Shown piece after piece: positions 7,937 through 16,141 of a stretch of 64,000 nucleotides of DNA. The translations under genes and the position numbers were made by a program. How positions within the stretch are numbered: position 1 is the first letter of the stretch; each line of letters starts with the position of its first letter. Where the stretch lies: positions 1,488,001-1,552,000 of the forward strand of contig NZ_JACSQU010000001.1 of NCBI RefSeq assembly GCF_014836405.1, given 5' to 3'. This DNA is from Brevundimonas guildfordensis (lineage in GTDB: Bacteria; Pseudomonadota; Alphaproteobacteria; Caulobacterales; Caulobacteraceae). Below the pieces are notes generated by a model. The model did not search any database. It was not told the origin of the DNA and was given only the letters and a program-made list of their open reading frames with translations.

Positions 7937-8869
7937 TCAGTCGGCGCTCTTCAAAAAGGCGTCGACCAGGGCGTCCAACCGTCCGGGCTGGTCGATCATG
8001 ATGAAGTGCCGGGCGTCATCGACGCGCTTCAGCGTCACGCCCGGCAAGGCGGCGTACTCGCGGCTCCACATAGCGTCGGCCAGGGCGGCGGGCGCTCCGC
8101 CGTTCGCGTCTGCGGCGTAGACCGCCCAGACCGGCGTGGTCATGGCAGCCAGACCCGGGCGCGCGTCGATGGTCATCACCTCGCGGATGGCCGAGGCCAT
8201 CGCCTGTCGGTCCGAGGCCATCGACCACTCGACCATGGCGGCGCGCCCGGCGGCATCACGCATCATGCCCACAGCCGTCTGCTGCTGCTGGACGCGGAAC
8301 GCCTCCGCGTCCGCGTTCACAATGCCCGCCGCCGCCTGATCGGCGAACGGCTGCGCCGTCTGCGGCGTGACCTGCGGGCCGAACATGGCGCTGAAGAAGG
8401 GCAGGCTGTCGACGCTCATCACCCGACTGCCCCCCTCGGGATGCTGCTGGGCCAGCAACAGGCCGCTGAGGCCGCCCATTGAATGGCCGATGACAACGGG
8501 CCGCTCCAGCATCGCCGCATAACGGGCCAGTTCATCGACGACCGGCTCGACAAAGGCTCCGTCGCCGTGCGTCCAGGGCTCGCCCGCAAAACCCGCCAGT
8601 TGCACCAGATGGACACGATGCGAGGCAGACAGACGCCGGGCCAGCGGCCGCCACACCTCGCGCGATGAAGCGAAACCGGGGATCAGGATCACGTCCGGCC
8701 CCTGCCCGATCACCTCGACCGACAGGCGATCGGAGACGTAAGCGGCCGGCTGGGCTTGGGCCGGTTCAGACTTGGCCGGCGACGCCGTCAGACTAGCGGC
8801 GCTGAAGCCGATGGCGGCGGCCAGACTGAAGGCGCGCAGGATCTTGGCGGGCGCGGAGATCTTGGTCAT
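7937..8869 (-). CDS. Secreted alpha/beta hydrolase
   Basis: A 310-aa alpha/beta-hydrolase with a signal peptide (MTKISAPAKILRAFSLAAAI and on to about residue 35). The nucleophile sits in GHSMGG, the oxyanion strand in ILIPGFASS, and the catalytic His in DDARHFIM near the C-terminus. ATG 8869 was chosen because AAGGAA lies 6 bases before it and the signal peptide starts there; the frame is open 48 bases further upstream. Substrate unknown; an esterase or lactonase role is plausible. The HTH/membrane gene pair lies 124 bases upstream on the same strand. Confidence 0.82.
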   Translation of the reverse strand: MTKISAPAKILRAFSLAAAIGFSAASLTASPAKSEPAQAQPAAYVSDRLSVEVIGQGPDVILIPGFASSREVWRPLARRLSASHRVHLVQLAGFAGEPWTHGDGAFVEPVVDELARYAAMLERPVVIGHSMGGLSGLLLAQQHPEGGSRVMSVDSLPFFSAMFGPQVTPQTAQPFADQAAAGIVNADAEAFRVQQQQTAVGMMRDAAGRAAMVEWSMASDRQAMASAIREVMTIDARPGLAAMTTPVWAVYAADANGGAPAALADAMWSREYAALPGVTLKRVDDARHFIMIDQPGRLDALVDAFLKSAD

Positions 8870-8993
8870 GGCGTTTCCTTTGTGTGACGACCCTGCCCGC
8901 TGTTCGGCGCTCAGCAAGGTTCGCTCCTCGGATCAGGACCGAGGATGACGAGGTTGAAACGAGACAAGGAGTAAGGTTTTCCTCACTTTCGCG

Positions 8994-9191
8994 TCAGGCG
9001 TGCGGATTCTCGAAAATGTCCTCGACCGGCTGCTCGAACAGCGCGGCGATGCGATAAGCCAGGTCCAGCGACGGGTCGTGCTTCTCGGTTTCGAGGGCAT
9101 TGACCGCCTGTCGCGAGACTCCCAGCGCCTGCCCCAGCTGCTCCTGGGTCCAGTTACGCTCGGCGCGCAGCAACTTCAGCTTGTTCTTCAT
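8994..9191 (-). CDS. Small HTH regulator (Xre/Cro-C1, YozG-like)
   Basis: A 65-aa DNA-binding protein, almost only a helix-turn-helix: NWTQEQLGQALGVSRQAVNA forms helices 2-3, and LFEQPVEDIF closes the domain. This is the compact Xre type often paired with a small membrane protein. Its ATG (9189-9191) sits inside the upstream stop (TGATG overlap), so the two genes are translated as a unit. Likely autoregulation through the repeats at 9607-9662. Its regulon is unknown. Confidence 0.88.
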   Translation of the reverse strand: MKNKLKLLRAERNWTQEQLGQALGVSRQAVNALETEKHDPSLDLAYRIAALFEQPVEDIFENPHA

Positions 9192-9598
9192 CAGTTCGAC
9201 GACCGGACGAAGGGCGAAACCAGACCGAACGCGGCCCAGAACAGCGGATAGATCAGCCAGGCCGGCAGATGCGGCGCCCCGGCGAAACTCTCGCCGAAGC
9301 CCCAGAAGGTCGCCGCCGCCATCGCCAGGCCCGAGGCGATGATGAACTGTTTGGCGGTGACCATGCGCACAAACTCGTCGCTCTCGCGCATCAAGGCCAG
9401 GGTCGACCAGATCTGGCCCACCACCGGCGCAGCCACCGCCGCCGCCAGGATCCATCCTGCAGGCTTGCCCATCACGCCGTCGAAAGCGTCCGTGGTCATC
9501 ATCGCCACGCAAATCAGCATGTAAGGGATCATAAAAGCGAATGTGCGCAGGACGTAGCGGCGTCCGGCGGGCGTGTGTTTCGGGGCAAGGCTCAGCAT
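9191..9598 (-). CDS. Four-helix small membrane protein paired with the HTH regulator
   Basis: A 135-aa protein with four hydrophobic helices (FMIPYMLICVAMM, WILAAAVAAPVVGQIW, FIIASGLAMAAATFWG, AWLIYPLFWAAFGLV) and short loops. It resembles the membrane proteins encoded next to Xre/YozG-type regulators, whose role is not established. ATG 9598 has AGGAG 8 bases before it; the frame extends upstream, but that part covers the operator repeats. The stop overlaps the start of the HTH gene. I infer that the membrane protein may modulate the regulator, as has been proposed for similar pairs. Confidence 0.75.
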   Translation of the reverse strand: MLSLAPKHTPAGRRYVLRTFAFMIPYMLICVAMMTTDAFDGVMGKPAGWILAAAVAAPVVGQIWSTLALMRESDEFVRMVTAKQFIIASGLAMAAATFWGFGESFAGAPHLPAWLIYPLFWAAFGLVSPFVRSSN

Positions 9599-9606
9599 GG
9601 CAGGCG

Positions 9607-9662
9607 CTCCTGACTTTATGTAATGAGAACCTGACACCAACACCATGTCATGTCAACCTGAC
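9607..9662 (-). promoter_or_regulatory. Candidate operator: three GTCAGG direct repeats before the HTH operon
   Basis: On the minus strand GTCAGGTT occurs at 9655-9662 and 9628-9635, and GTCAGGAG at 9607-9614, where it overlaps the Shine-Dalgarno AGGAG of the membrane-protein gene. Spacings are 27 and 21 bases. AAAGTCA is repeated at 9611-9617, 9659-9665 and 9680-9686. The local base composition is much more A/T-rich than its surroundings, as expected for a promoter. Confidence 0.5.
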
Positions 9663-9722
9663 TTTTTATCAGCCTGAGCTGACTTTGTTGCCAGCGGCTT
9701 CGACGCCCCCTAGCTTGCCGTC

Positions 9723-10295
9723 ATGCGTAGTCTATCCGCCCTCGTCGCCGTTTTCCTGACGACAGCCGCGCCGCTTCCAGCGCTGGCCGCCGCCCCCGCG
9801 CCAGTCCATGCGGAGGACGTCCGCGGCGCGCGCGACTACGCGGACCTGCCGCGGCTCGAGGGCGCGCGCATTCGCGCCTGGCGGCAGTTGTCGGTGGCCG
9901 AGATCACCTTGCCGACCGCCGCCGTCTCGGAAGGCGCCGCCACCGAAGACGCCCATCGCATCCAGGGTCAGATCAGTCATCTGGACTATGTCGTCCGTCC
10001 CGCCGTCGCCCCGATCGATATGGCGCGCCACTATGAAGAAGCTCTGCGCGAGGGCGGCTATGAGACCGTCTTCGCCTGCACCGGCATCGCCCGCTGCGGT
10101 TCGGGCATGAGCGCTCTGATCCTTCTGAGCGACGCGGTGGCGCCGGCCGGCTTCGCTGACGGCGTGTTCAATGATCAGGTCAGAGTGATCGTGGCGCGCA
10201 AGGGTTCGACCTGGGTCTTGCTGCATATGACGCGCGGACCGGACCGGTCGCTGGTCTATCAGGCCGTGATCGAGGGCGCCCGTGAGCTCGACTAG
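9723..10295 (+). CDS. DUF4892-like secreted protein
   Basis: A 190-aa exported protein: signal peptide to about residue 22 (cleavage near ALA-AAPAP). The start of the mature part, ARDYADLPRLEGARI, resembles the DUF4892 family entry (D.PLL.R..GS.I), and the family's two nearby cysteines are present (CTGIARCGSG). Function unknown; DUF4892 proteins are small periplasmic or outer-membrane-associated proteins. It overlaps the following methyltransferase gene by 14 bases. Confidence 0.65.
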   Translation: MRSLSALVAVFLTTAAPLPALAAAPAPVHAEDVRGARDYADLPRLEGARIRAWRQLSVAEITLPTAAVSEGAATEDAHRIQGQISHLDYVVRPAVAPIDMARHYEEALREGGYETVFACTGIARCGSGMSALILLSDAVAPAGFADGVFNDQVRVIVARKGSTWVLLHMTRGPDRSLVYQAVIEGARELD

Positions 10296-10947
10296 GCGCA
10301 TCGCCGACCCCGCCCGCTTCATCCGCGACAACACCCGCCTTCAGCCCGTCTCGCACACGCCCGAAATCGCCCTGTGGCTGGCCGACGAGGTCACGCCGAT
10401 CTGGCGCCTGACGGAAGAGGAGCTGGGCGAGATGGGCCTGCCGCCCCCGTTCTGGGCCTTCGCCTGGGCGGGCGGACAGGCGTTGGCGCGCTGGCTGCTG
10501 GACCATCCAGAGGCTGTGGCGGGGCGCCGGGTGCTGGATCTCGCGACCGGCTCAGGCCTGGTGGCGATTGCGGCGATGAAGGCGGGGGCGGCCTCAGTTC
10601 TGGCCGCCGACATCGACCCCTTCTGCGCCGCCGCCGTCGCCGCCAACGCACAGGCCAACAGCGTCGAGATCGCCTTCACCGCCGACAATCTGCTGGAGAC
10701 GCCGCCCCCGCCCGTCGATGTCATCTGCGCCGGGGACGTCTTCTATGAAGGACCGATGGCGCAGGCCGTCCTGGCGTGGCTGACGCAGGCGCGAGCGGCC
10801 AGGACGACCGTACTGGTTGGCGATCCCGGCCGGAGCTATTTCCCGAAGCAGGGCCTCAGCCTGCTGGCGGAATACCGCGTGCCGACCACGCGCGAGCTGG
10901 AGGACCAGGAGGTCAAGCGCACGCGGGTATGGTCGCTGGACGCCTGA
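10282..10947 (+). CDS. Class I SAM methyltransferase, ETFB lysine methyltransferase-like
   Basis: A 221-aa Rossmann-fold methyltransferase. Motif I is VLDLATGSGLVAIAA (about residues 85-99), the acidic residue of motif II is in AADIDPF, and the post-motif GDVFYE matches the D-x-F-Y-(E/D) signature of ETFBKMT-type enzymes that methylate lysines of electron transfer flavoprotein beta; a bacterial orthologue is known from Agrobacterium. The N-terminal FIRDNTRL...TPEI and LPPPFWAFAWAGGQALARW also fit. GTG 10282 lies inside the preceding gene, suggesting coupled translation. The target protein is inferred. Confidence 0.75.
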   Translation: MSSTRRIADPARFIRDNTRLQPVSHTPEIALWLADEVTPIWRLTEEELGEMGLPPPFWAFAWAGGQALARWLLDHPEAVAGRRVLDLATGSGLVAIAAMKAGAASVLAADIDPFCAAAVAANAQANSVEIAFTADNLLETPPPPVDVICAGDVFYEGPMAQAVLAWLTQARAARTTVLVGDPGRSYFPKQGLSLLAEYRVPTTRELEDQEVKRTRVWSLDA

Positions 10948-10963
10948 CGAAGCCTCAGGCGTC
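10939..10963. terminator. Convergent stop-codon palindrome, possible bidirectional terminator
   Basis: GACGCCTGA (10939-10947) and TCAGGCGTC (10955-10963) form a perfect 9-bp inverted repeat with a 7-base loop. Each arm is the last two codons plus stop (Asp-Ala-stop) of one of the two convergent genes. No T-run follows on either strand, so intrinsic termination would be weak. Confidence 0.45.
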
Positions 10964-11527
10964 GCGCGGCAGGACGGTCAGCACCCGCGCCATGTGCTGA
11001 TGGAAGGCTTCCATATAGTCGCGCAGGAACTGCTCCGTGCCGGGAACGCTGACATTGCCGTCGTCATCGATCAGGTCAGGAGTCATCTGGATATAGGCCT
11101 CGACCGAGTTCATCTGCGGGGCCTGGAGGAAGCCCAGAATGGGTCGAAGGACCTGCTGGCCCACCGCCGTGCCGATCGCGCCGGGCGAGGCGCCGATGAC
11201 GGCCGTCGGCTTGTTCTTGAAGACATTGGTCCCATAGGGGCGACTGGCCCAGTCGATGGCGTTCTTCAGACCGCCAGGGATGGAGCGGTTGTATTCCGGC
11301 GTGACGATCAGGATGGCGTCCGAGCCCTTGATCGCCGCCTTGAAGTCGTTGGCCACCGCCGGATAGTCGGCGTCGTAGTCGTAGGAATACAGCGGCAGGT
11401 CGGCGAAGCTGATCTCGGTCATGTTCAGCTTATCCGGCGCCAGACGGACCAGCGCCTTGGCCAGCTTACGATTGATCGAGCCCTTGGCCAGGCTGCCGAT
11501 GATATAGCCGACGTTATAGGTGGTCAT
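10955..11527 (-). CDS. NADPH-dependent FMN reductase family (NAD(P)H:quinone reductase-like)
   Basis: A 190-aa flavodoxin-like flavoprotein. The phosphate-binding loop GSLAKGSINRKLA (about residues 11-23) and the isoalloxazine-side motif TPEYNRSIPGGLKNAIDW match the NADPH-dependent FMN/azo/chromate reductase family (ChrR/YieF, SsuE-like). Likely soluble and tetrameric; it probably reduces quinones or xenobiotics. ATG 11527 was chosen because the family begins there; the frame is open 51 bases upstream. Its 3' end meets the methyltransferase gene in the shared palindrome. Confidence 0.85.
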   Translation of the reverse strand: MTTYNVGYIIGSLAKGSINRKLAKALVRLAPDKLNMTEISFADLPLYSYDYDADYPAVANDFKAAIKGSDAILIVTPEYNRSIPGGLKNAIDWASRPYGTNVFKNKPTAVIGASPGAIGTAVGQQVLRPILGFLQAPQMNSVEAYIQMTPDLIDDDGNVSVPGTEQFLRDYMEAFHQHMARVLTVLPRDA

Positions 11528-11605
11528 GAGGAGCGTCCTACTGCAGAGGGGCGGCGTCCGCAGCCGCTGGCGAGTCAATGCCCAGCCAAGCTTGGCGGTT
11601 CCGCG

Positions 11606-12916
11606 TCAGACACGCACCTTATGTCGCCCCCGCCCCGCCTCGCCGAAGACGCGCAGATAGCGCTCGATCTCGCCGCGCTCGCCGGTCGCCTTTTCGACGT
11701 TGTCCGACAGCTTGACCGCAGGACGCCCCGCCGCCTGCGTCACCTTGCACACCAGCGACAGGGGCAAGAGCTCGGGCGCCTCGACAGGGGCGCAGTCGCG
11801 GAAGTCGTTGGTCAGGTTCGTGCCCCAGCCGAAGCTCGTCCGCACCCGGCCCTTGAAGTGGGCGTGCGCCGCCTCGATGCCGTCGACGTCCAGGCCGTCG
11901 GCCAGAACCAGCAGTCGCTCGCGCGGGTCGCGGCCCTTTGAGGCCCACCACTTCATGATGGTCTCGCCGCCCTCGATCGGCGGAGCGGAGTCGGGGCGGA
12001 AGCCTTTCCAGTCGGCCAGCCAGTCCGGCGCGTCGTCCAGGAAGGCCTGGGTGCCGAAGGCGTCCGGCAGGGCGATCAGCAGATTGCCGTCATAAGCCGC
12101 GCGCCATTCCTCCAGCACGCGATAGGGCGCGGCGCGCAAGGCCGCCTCGTCCTCGCCCGCCATCGCCGCCAGCACCATCGGCAGTTCGTGACCGTTAGTG
12201 CCGATGGCCTCCAGATCGTTGTTCATCGCCAGCAGCACGTTGGAGGTGCCGATGAAGGCGGCGCCCAGCCCTTCCTTCAGGGCCTCGACGCACCAGCCCT
12301 GCCACAGGAAGCCGTGGCGACGCCGCGTGCCGAAGTCGGACAGGGACAGCGGTTCGAGCTTTCTCAGGCGCTCGATCTTGCTCCACAGCTTGGTCTTGGC
12401 GCGCGAATAGAGGATGTCCAGTTCGAACCGGCCCATGCGGCGCAGGGCGCGGCGGCTGCGCAGCTCGTTCAGGATCGACAGAGCCGGGATTTCCCAAAGG
12501 GTGACGTCGGCCCAGCTCCCCGAAAACTCCAGTCGATACTGGCCGTCGCCGCTGCGCGACAGGTCATATTCGGGCAGGCGATAGTCGGCCAGCCAGGCCA
12601 GGAAGTCGGGGCTGAAGATCGACTTCACCCCATAGAAGGTGTTGCCGCCCAGCCAGATCAGCTCGCGATTGGTGAAACGCAGGGACCGGGCGTGGTCCAA
12701 CTGGGCGCGCAGTTCGGCCTCGTCCACCTCGTCGGCCAGGCGGACCGACGTGGTGCGGTTGATGACCGAGAAGGTCACCGACACGTCACGGAAGCGCCGC
12801 CAGATCAGCTGCAGCATCAGCAGCTTGTAGAAGTCGGTGTCCAACAGGCTGCGGACGATGGGGTCCAGGCGCCAGCCGTGGTCATAGGCCCGCTTGGCCA
12901 GGTCGATGTTCGCCAT
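11606..12916 (-). CDS. pncB: Nicotinate phosphoribosyltransferase
   Basis: A 436-aa NAPRTase of the NAD salvage pathway, making nicotinate mononucleotide from nicotinate and PRPP with ATP. Recognisable are the N-terminal [13 protein letters not shown], the phosphorylatable histidine in [20 protein letters not shown], and [11 protein letters not shown], which binds substrate phosphates. The length agrees with E. coli PncB (400 aa) and alphaproteobacterial forms. It lies 6 bases after the antiporter gene on the same strand and is probably transcribed with it, although no functional link is obvious. Confidence 0.95.
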   Translation of the reverse strand: MANIDLAKRAYDHGWRLDPIVRSLLDTDFYKLLMLQLIWRRFRDVSVTFSVINRTTSVRLADEVDEAELRAQLDHARSLRFTNRELIWLGGNTFYGVKSIFSPDFLAWLADYRLPEYDLSRSGDGQYRLEFSGSWADVTLWEIPALSILNELRSRRALRRMGRFELDILYSRAKTKLWSKIERLRKLEPLSLSDFGTRRRHGFLWQGWCVEALKEGLGAAFIGTSNVLLAMNNDLEAIGTNGHELPMVLAAMAGEDEAALRAAPYRVLEEWRAAYDGNLLIALPDAFGTQAFLDDAPDWLADWKGFRPDSAPPIEGGETIMKWWASKGRDPRERLLVLADGLDVDGIEAAHAHFKGRVRTSFGWGTNLTNDFRDCAPVEAPELLPLSLVCKVTQAAGRPAVKLSDNVEKATGERGEIERYLRVFGEAGRGRHKVRV

Positions 12917-12922
12917 GCCTGA

Positions 12923-14788
12923 TCAGTCCGCCTTTCGTTCCGCCGGTTCGATGACCGCTTCCGCCGGGGCCTCGTCCTCGTTGACGAGGCGCCCCTCGCG
13001 GTGAGGCTTGATATAGGGAGTCGGCTGCGGCGTGGGCATATTGCCCCGCATCATGGATCGCCCCGCCCCCAGGCCGCCGGTCACCTCCAGGTCCAGCCGC
13101 GCCTCGTCGCGACGGCGCACGTCGGCGATGACCTCGGCCGCTTCGTCCTGCGACAGGCCCAGAGCTTCCAGCACGGCCCCTCCAAACTTGAGGGCGGATT
13201 CGAAGGTCTCGCGCACCTGATAGTTCACGCCCGCCTGGATCAGGCGCAGCGAGTGGCCGCGATCGAAGGCGCGGACCAGCAGCTTCACGCCGGGAAACTC
13301 CGACCTCACCAATTGGACGATGCGGTCGGCGGTGTCGGGCTTGTCGACGCACACCAGCACCGCCTCGGCCTTGCCCGCGCCTGAGGCCCTGAGCGTGTCC
13401 AGACGCGTGCCGTCGCCATAGTAGACCTTGAAGCCGAAGTTTCCCGCCGCCTGGATCATCTCCACGTCATTCTCGATGATCGACACGTCCACGGCCCGCG
13501 CCAGCAGCGGCTGGGACACCACCTGGCCAAAACGACCGAAACCGATGATCAGCACTTGGCCGCCCAGACCGTCGGCGCGGTCGACGCCTTCGGCTTCTTC
13601 GGGCGATAGGCTCGCCTCCTTTGGCAGGAACCGTTTCAGCGCCAGCGTCGTCAGGGGCGTCAGCGCCATCGACAGGATGACGATGGCCGTCAGGGCCGCG
13701 CCGGCGTTGGCGTCGATCACGCCGGCGCCGGCGGCCGCACCATACAGGACGAAGGCGAATTCGCCCCCTTGCGCGAACAGGGCCGCCCGCTCGACCGCCT
13801 CATGATGGCGCGCCCTGAACAGGCGGGCGACGACGTAGATGACCAGGGCCTTGACCACCATGAAGGCGGCCAGACCGGCGACGACGATGCGCCAATCGCT
13901 GACGACCACGCCGATATCCAGCGCCATGCCGACCGACAGGAAGAACAGGCCCAGCAGGATGGCGCGGAACGGCTCCACGTCGGCTTCCAACTGGTGCCGG
14001 AAGGTCGAGTCCGAAAGCAGCACCCCCGCCAGGAAGGCGCCCATGGCCATCGACAGGCCGACCTCGTTCATGATCCAGGCCGTGCCCGCCACCACCAGCA
14101 AGGCCGCCGCCGTCATCACCTCACGCCCGCCGTTGCGCGCCAGGGATCGGAACGCCGGATTGATGGCGTAGACGCCCACCGCCAGCACGCCCGCCAGCGC
14201 CGCCAGCGCCAGGCCGATCGATCGCCATAGCGGCGTCGTGCTCTCGGCCGCATGGCCAAGGGAGGCGCCCAGCAAGGCCACGATGGCCAGCAGCGGCACA
14301 ATGGCCAGGTCCTCGAACAGCAGGATGCTGACCGCCCTCTGGCCGCTGGGGGTCGGCAGGTCGCCGCGCTCTTCCAGCATCTGCACGATGACGGCCGTGG
14401 AGGACATGACGAAGCCCATCGCCCCGACGAAGGCGACCGGCGCCGAAACCCCCGCCGCCATGGCGACGCCGGTCAGGGCCAGTCCCGCCAGCCCGACCTG
14501 GGCCGAACCCAGGCCGAAAATCTCGCTACGCATCCCCCACAGGCGCTTGGGCCTCATCTCCAGTCCAATCAGGAACAGGAAGATGACCACGCCGAACTCG
14601 GCCACGTGCAGGATGGTCTGCGGCTCGCGAAACAGGGCCAACCCGAAAGGGCCTATGGCGGCTCCGGCGGCCAAGTAGCCGAGCACTGAGCCCAACCCTA
14701 ACTTGCGGAATACAGGCACGGCCACCACGCCGGCCGCCAGCAGGGCCGCCACATGACCCAGGTCCAGTCCCGTCGCCGCCTCGGCCAT
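12923..14788 (-). CDS. Kef-type cation:proton antiporter (CPA2) with TrkA-N domain
   Basis: A 621-aa membrane protein. Residues 1-390 form the CPA2 Na+/H+ exchanger fold with about twelve helices; residues 410-530 are an NAD(H)-binding RCK/TrkA-N domain that opens with VLIIGFGRFGQVV and has IIEND at the end of strand 2. A hydrophilic tail (about 80 residues) follows. The layout is that of KefB/KefC glutathione-gated potassium efflux systems, though the KefC-type regulatory loop cannot be confirmed. Probably potassium efflux and cytoplasmic pH control. It is divergent from the CBS gene (154 bases apart) and followed 6 bases later by pncB. Confidence 0.88.
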   Translation of the reverse strand: MAEAATGLDLGHVAALLAAGVVAVPVFRKLGLGSVLGYLAAGAAIGPFGLALFREPQTILHVAEFGVVIFLFLIGLEMRPKRLWGMRSEIFGLGSAQVGLAGLALTGVAMAAGVSAPVAFVGAMGFVMSSTAVIVQMLEERGDLPTPSGQRAVSILLFEDLAIVPLLAIVALLGASLGHAAESTTPLWRSIGLALAALAGVLAVGVYAINPAFRSLARNGGREVMTAAALLVVAGTAWIMNEVGLSMAMGAFLAGVLLSDSTFRHQLEADVEPFRAILLGLFFLSVGMALDIGVVVSDWRIVVAGLAAFMVVKALVIYVVARLFRARHHEAVERAALFAQGGEFAFVLYGAAAGAGVIDANAGAALTAIVILSMALTPLTTLALKRFLPKEASLSPEEAEGVDRADGLGGQVLIIGFGRFGQVVSQPLLARAVDVSIIENDVEMIQAAGNFGFKVYYGDGTRLDTLRASGAGKAEAVLVCVDKPDTADRIVQLVRSEFPGVKLLVRAFDRGHSLRLIQAGVNYQVRETFESALKFGGAVLEALGLSQDEAAEVIADVRRRDEARLDLEVTGGLGAGRSMMRGNMPTPQPTPYIKPHREGRLVNEDEAPAEAVIEPAERKAD

Positions 14789-14942
14789 CGCTCACCTGTG
14801 AGGATCGTGTCATTTCATAGTGGGGGCGAACGCGGTCGATTGCGAGAGCGCCTCGCCAAATGCGCCGCCGTCGGAACTGCCCGCCCGGGACGCGGGTTTC
14901 CCCCGCTGGGCCGCCAGGAGCCCTTTTTGCCGGGAGAACGCC

Positions 14943-15356
14943 ATGAAGATTCGCGACGTGATGAGCAAGGACGTGCAGGTCGCCCGCCCCGAAGACACCC
15001 TGCAGGCCGTCGCCGGGCGGATGGCGGCGGGTGATTTCGGCTTTATCCCCGTGGCCGATGGCGACCGACTTATCGGCGCCCTGACCGACCGTGACATCGT
15101 CGTGCGCGGTGTCGCTTCGGGCGCCGGGCCGGACGCGCGGGTGCTGGACGTGCTGTCGCGCGACGCCCTTGTGGTGCGAGCCGACGACGACCTGAAGGTC
15201 GCGCTGGACCTGATGTCCTCTCGCCAGATCCGCCGCCTGCCGGTGGTGGACAAGGACGGCCGTCTGGTCGGGGTGGTGTCGCTGGGCGACCTGTCCACGC
15301 GGGTCAAGGAGCGCTACGCCGGTGAAGCACTGGAAGAGATTTCCCGCCCCGGCTGA
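14943..15356 (+). CDS. Two-CBS-domain protein
   Basis: A 137-aa protein made of two CBS motifs: the first from MKIRDVMSKDVQVARPEDTL to about residue 58 (GALTDRDIVVRG), the second from VLDVLSRDALVV to GVVSLGDLSTRV. Stand-alone tandem CBS proteins bind adenosine nucleotides and regulate partner enzymes or channels. ATG 14943 has GGGAGA close upstream; the longer open frame reaching 14820 has no such site. It is divergent from the Kef-type antiporter, so a regulatory link to ion transport is possible but not shown. Confidence 0.88.
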   Translation: MKIRDVMSKDVQVARPEDTLQAVAGRMAAGDFGFIPVADGDRLIGALTDRDIVVRGVASGAGPDARVLDVLSRDALVVRADDDLKVALDLMSSRQIRRLPVVDKDGRLVGVVSLGDLSTRVKERYAGEALEEISRPG

Positions 15357-15360
15357 CGGC

Positions 15361-15379
15361 TTAAGACCTCGCTAACCAT
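15361..15379 (+). promoter_or_regulatory. Candidate CtrA-binding site
   Basis: TTAA, seven bases (GACCTCG), then CTAACCAT: one mismatch from the Caulobacter CtrA consensus TTAA-N7-TTAACCAT. It lies 67 bases before the ATG of the conserved hypothetical gene at 15446, a normal promoter position. In Caulobacterales CtrA controls cell-cycle and motility genes. Confidence 0.5.
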
Positions 15380-15445
15380 GTCGCGGAACCCCGCGATAAC
15401 AGCTGCGCCGCCATGCTGTCCCTTTCTTTGCGAGGGGAGATCGGC

Positions 15446-16039
15446 ATGGCGCGCGCTCAGTTCCAGAAGGGCCAGAAGGTCTGGGTCGAGAGCGTTGGCG
15501 TCTGGGCCCAGATCGAGCAGGTCAATCCCGTCTGGGCCAAGGGTTTCGACGAGCCTGTCCGCATCACCTACGACGTCGGTCTGGGCCGTGAATTCGCCGG
15601 CGCCGAGCTCCAGCTGCCGGCCGAGGATCACGCCGCCGCCGGCGCCCTGGGCGACTGGCGCATCCTGCGCGCGCGCAACAAGTGGCAGGACGCCGCCGAC
15701 TGCGCGCACCACCCCTTCCCCGGCAGCTATCCGGTCGTCGTTACCGACAAGGCCGATTGGGGCGGCTGGCGCGTGCCCGGCGCCGAATACGACCGCGATC
15801 CCCAGCGCATCGAATTCCAGTCCCGCCTGATCGCCGCTGCGCCCGAACTGATGGATCTCGCTCGCGAACTGCTGGCGTCCGTGGCTGAGGCCCCGGACGA
15901 CGCCCCGCCCGAGACCGTTCGCCTGGCGCGCCGCGCCCAGACGATGCTGCGGCGGATCACCGACGTCCTGGCGCCGCCGCCTGAGGTCGCGCGACAGGGA
16001 TCTGCCGACGCCTCCGCGCCAATGGAAACCGAAGCTTAG
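15446..16039 (+). CDS. Conserved hypothetical protein, Caulobacterales type
   Basis: A 197-aa soluble protein. The N-terminal half (FQKGQKVWVESVGVWAQIEQ, then ITYDVGLGREFAGAELQ) looks like a small beta-barrel, similar in feel to SH3/Tudor-like or KOW-type folds. The second half is helical with a run of arginines and an acidic, disordered tail. No signal peptide, no enzyme motif. GGGGAGA lies 7 bases before ATG 15446; the upstream in-frame ATG 15413 lacks a site. The preceding CtrA-like box suggests cell-cycle-controlled expression. I recognise no named family. Confidence 0.7.
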   Translation: MARAQFQKGQKVWVESVGVWAQIEQVNPVWAKGFDEPVRITYDVGLGREFAGAELQLPAEDHAAAGALGDWRILRARNKWQDAADCAHHPFPGSYPVVVTDKADWGGWRVPGAEYDRDPQRIEFQSRLIAAAPELMDLARELLASVAEAPDDAPPETVRLARRAQTMLRRITDVLAPPPEVARQGSADASAPMETEA

Positions 16040-16141
16040 CGGCTGGACGCCGCCGTGCAGCCTCCTCCCAGCCGCCGACCCTCGACAGGAGTCGGCGACA
16101 CAGCCTAGATTCCTGGCTGAATCGGCACAGGAGGTCGCCTT

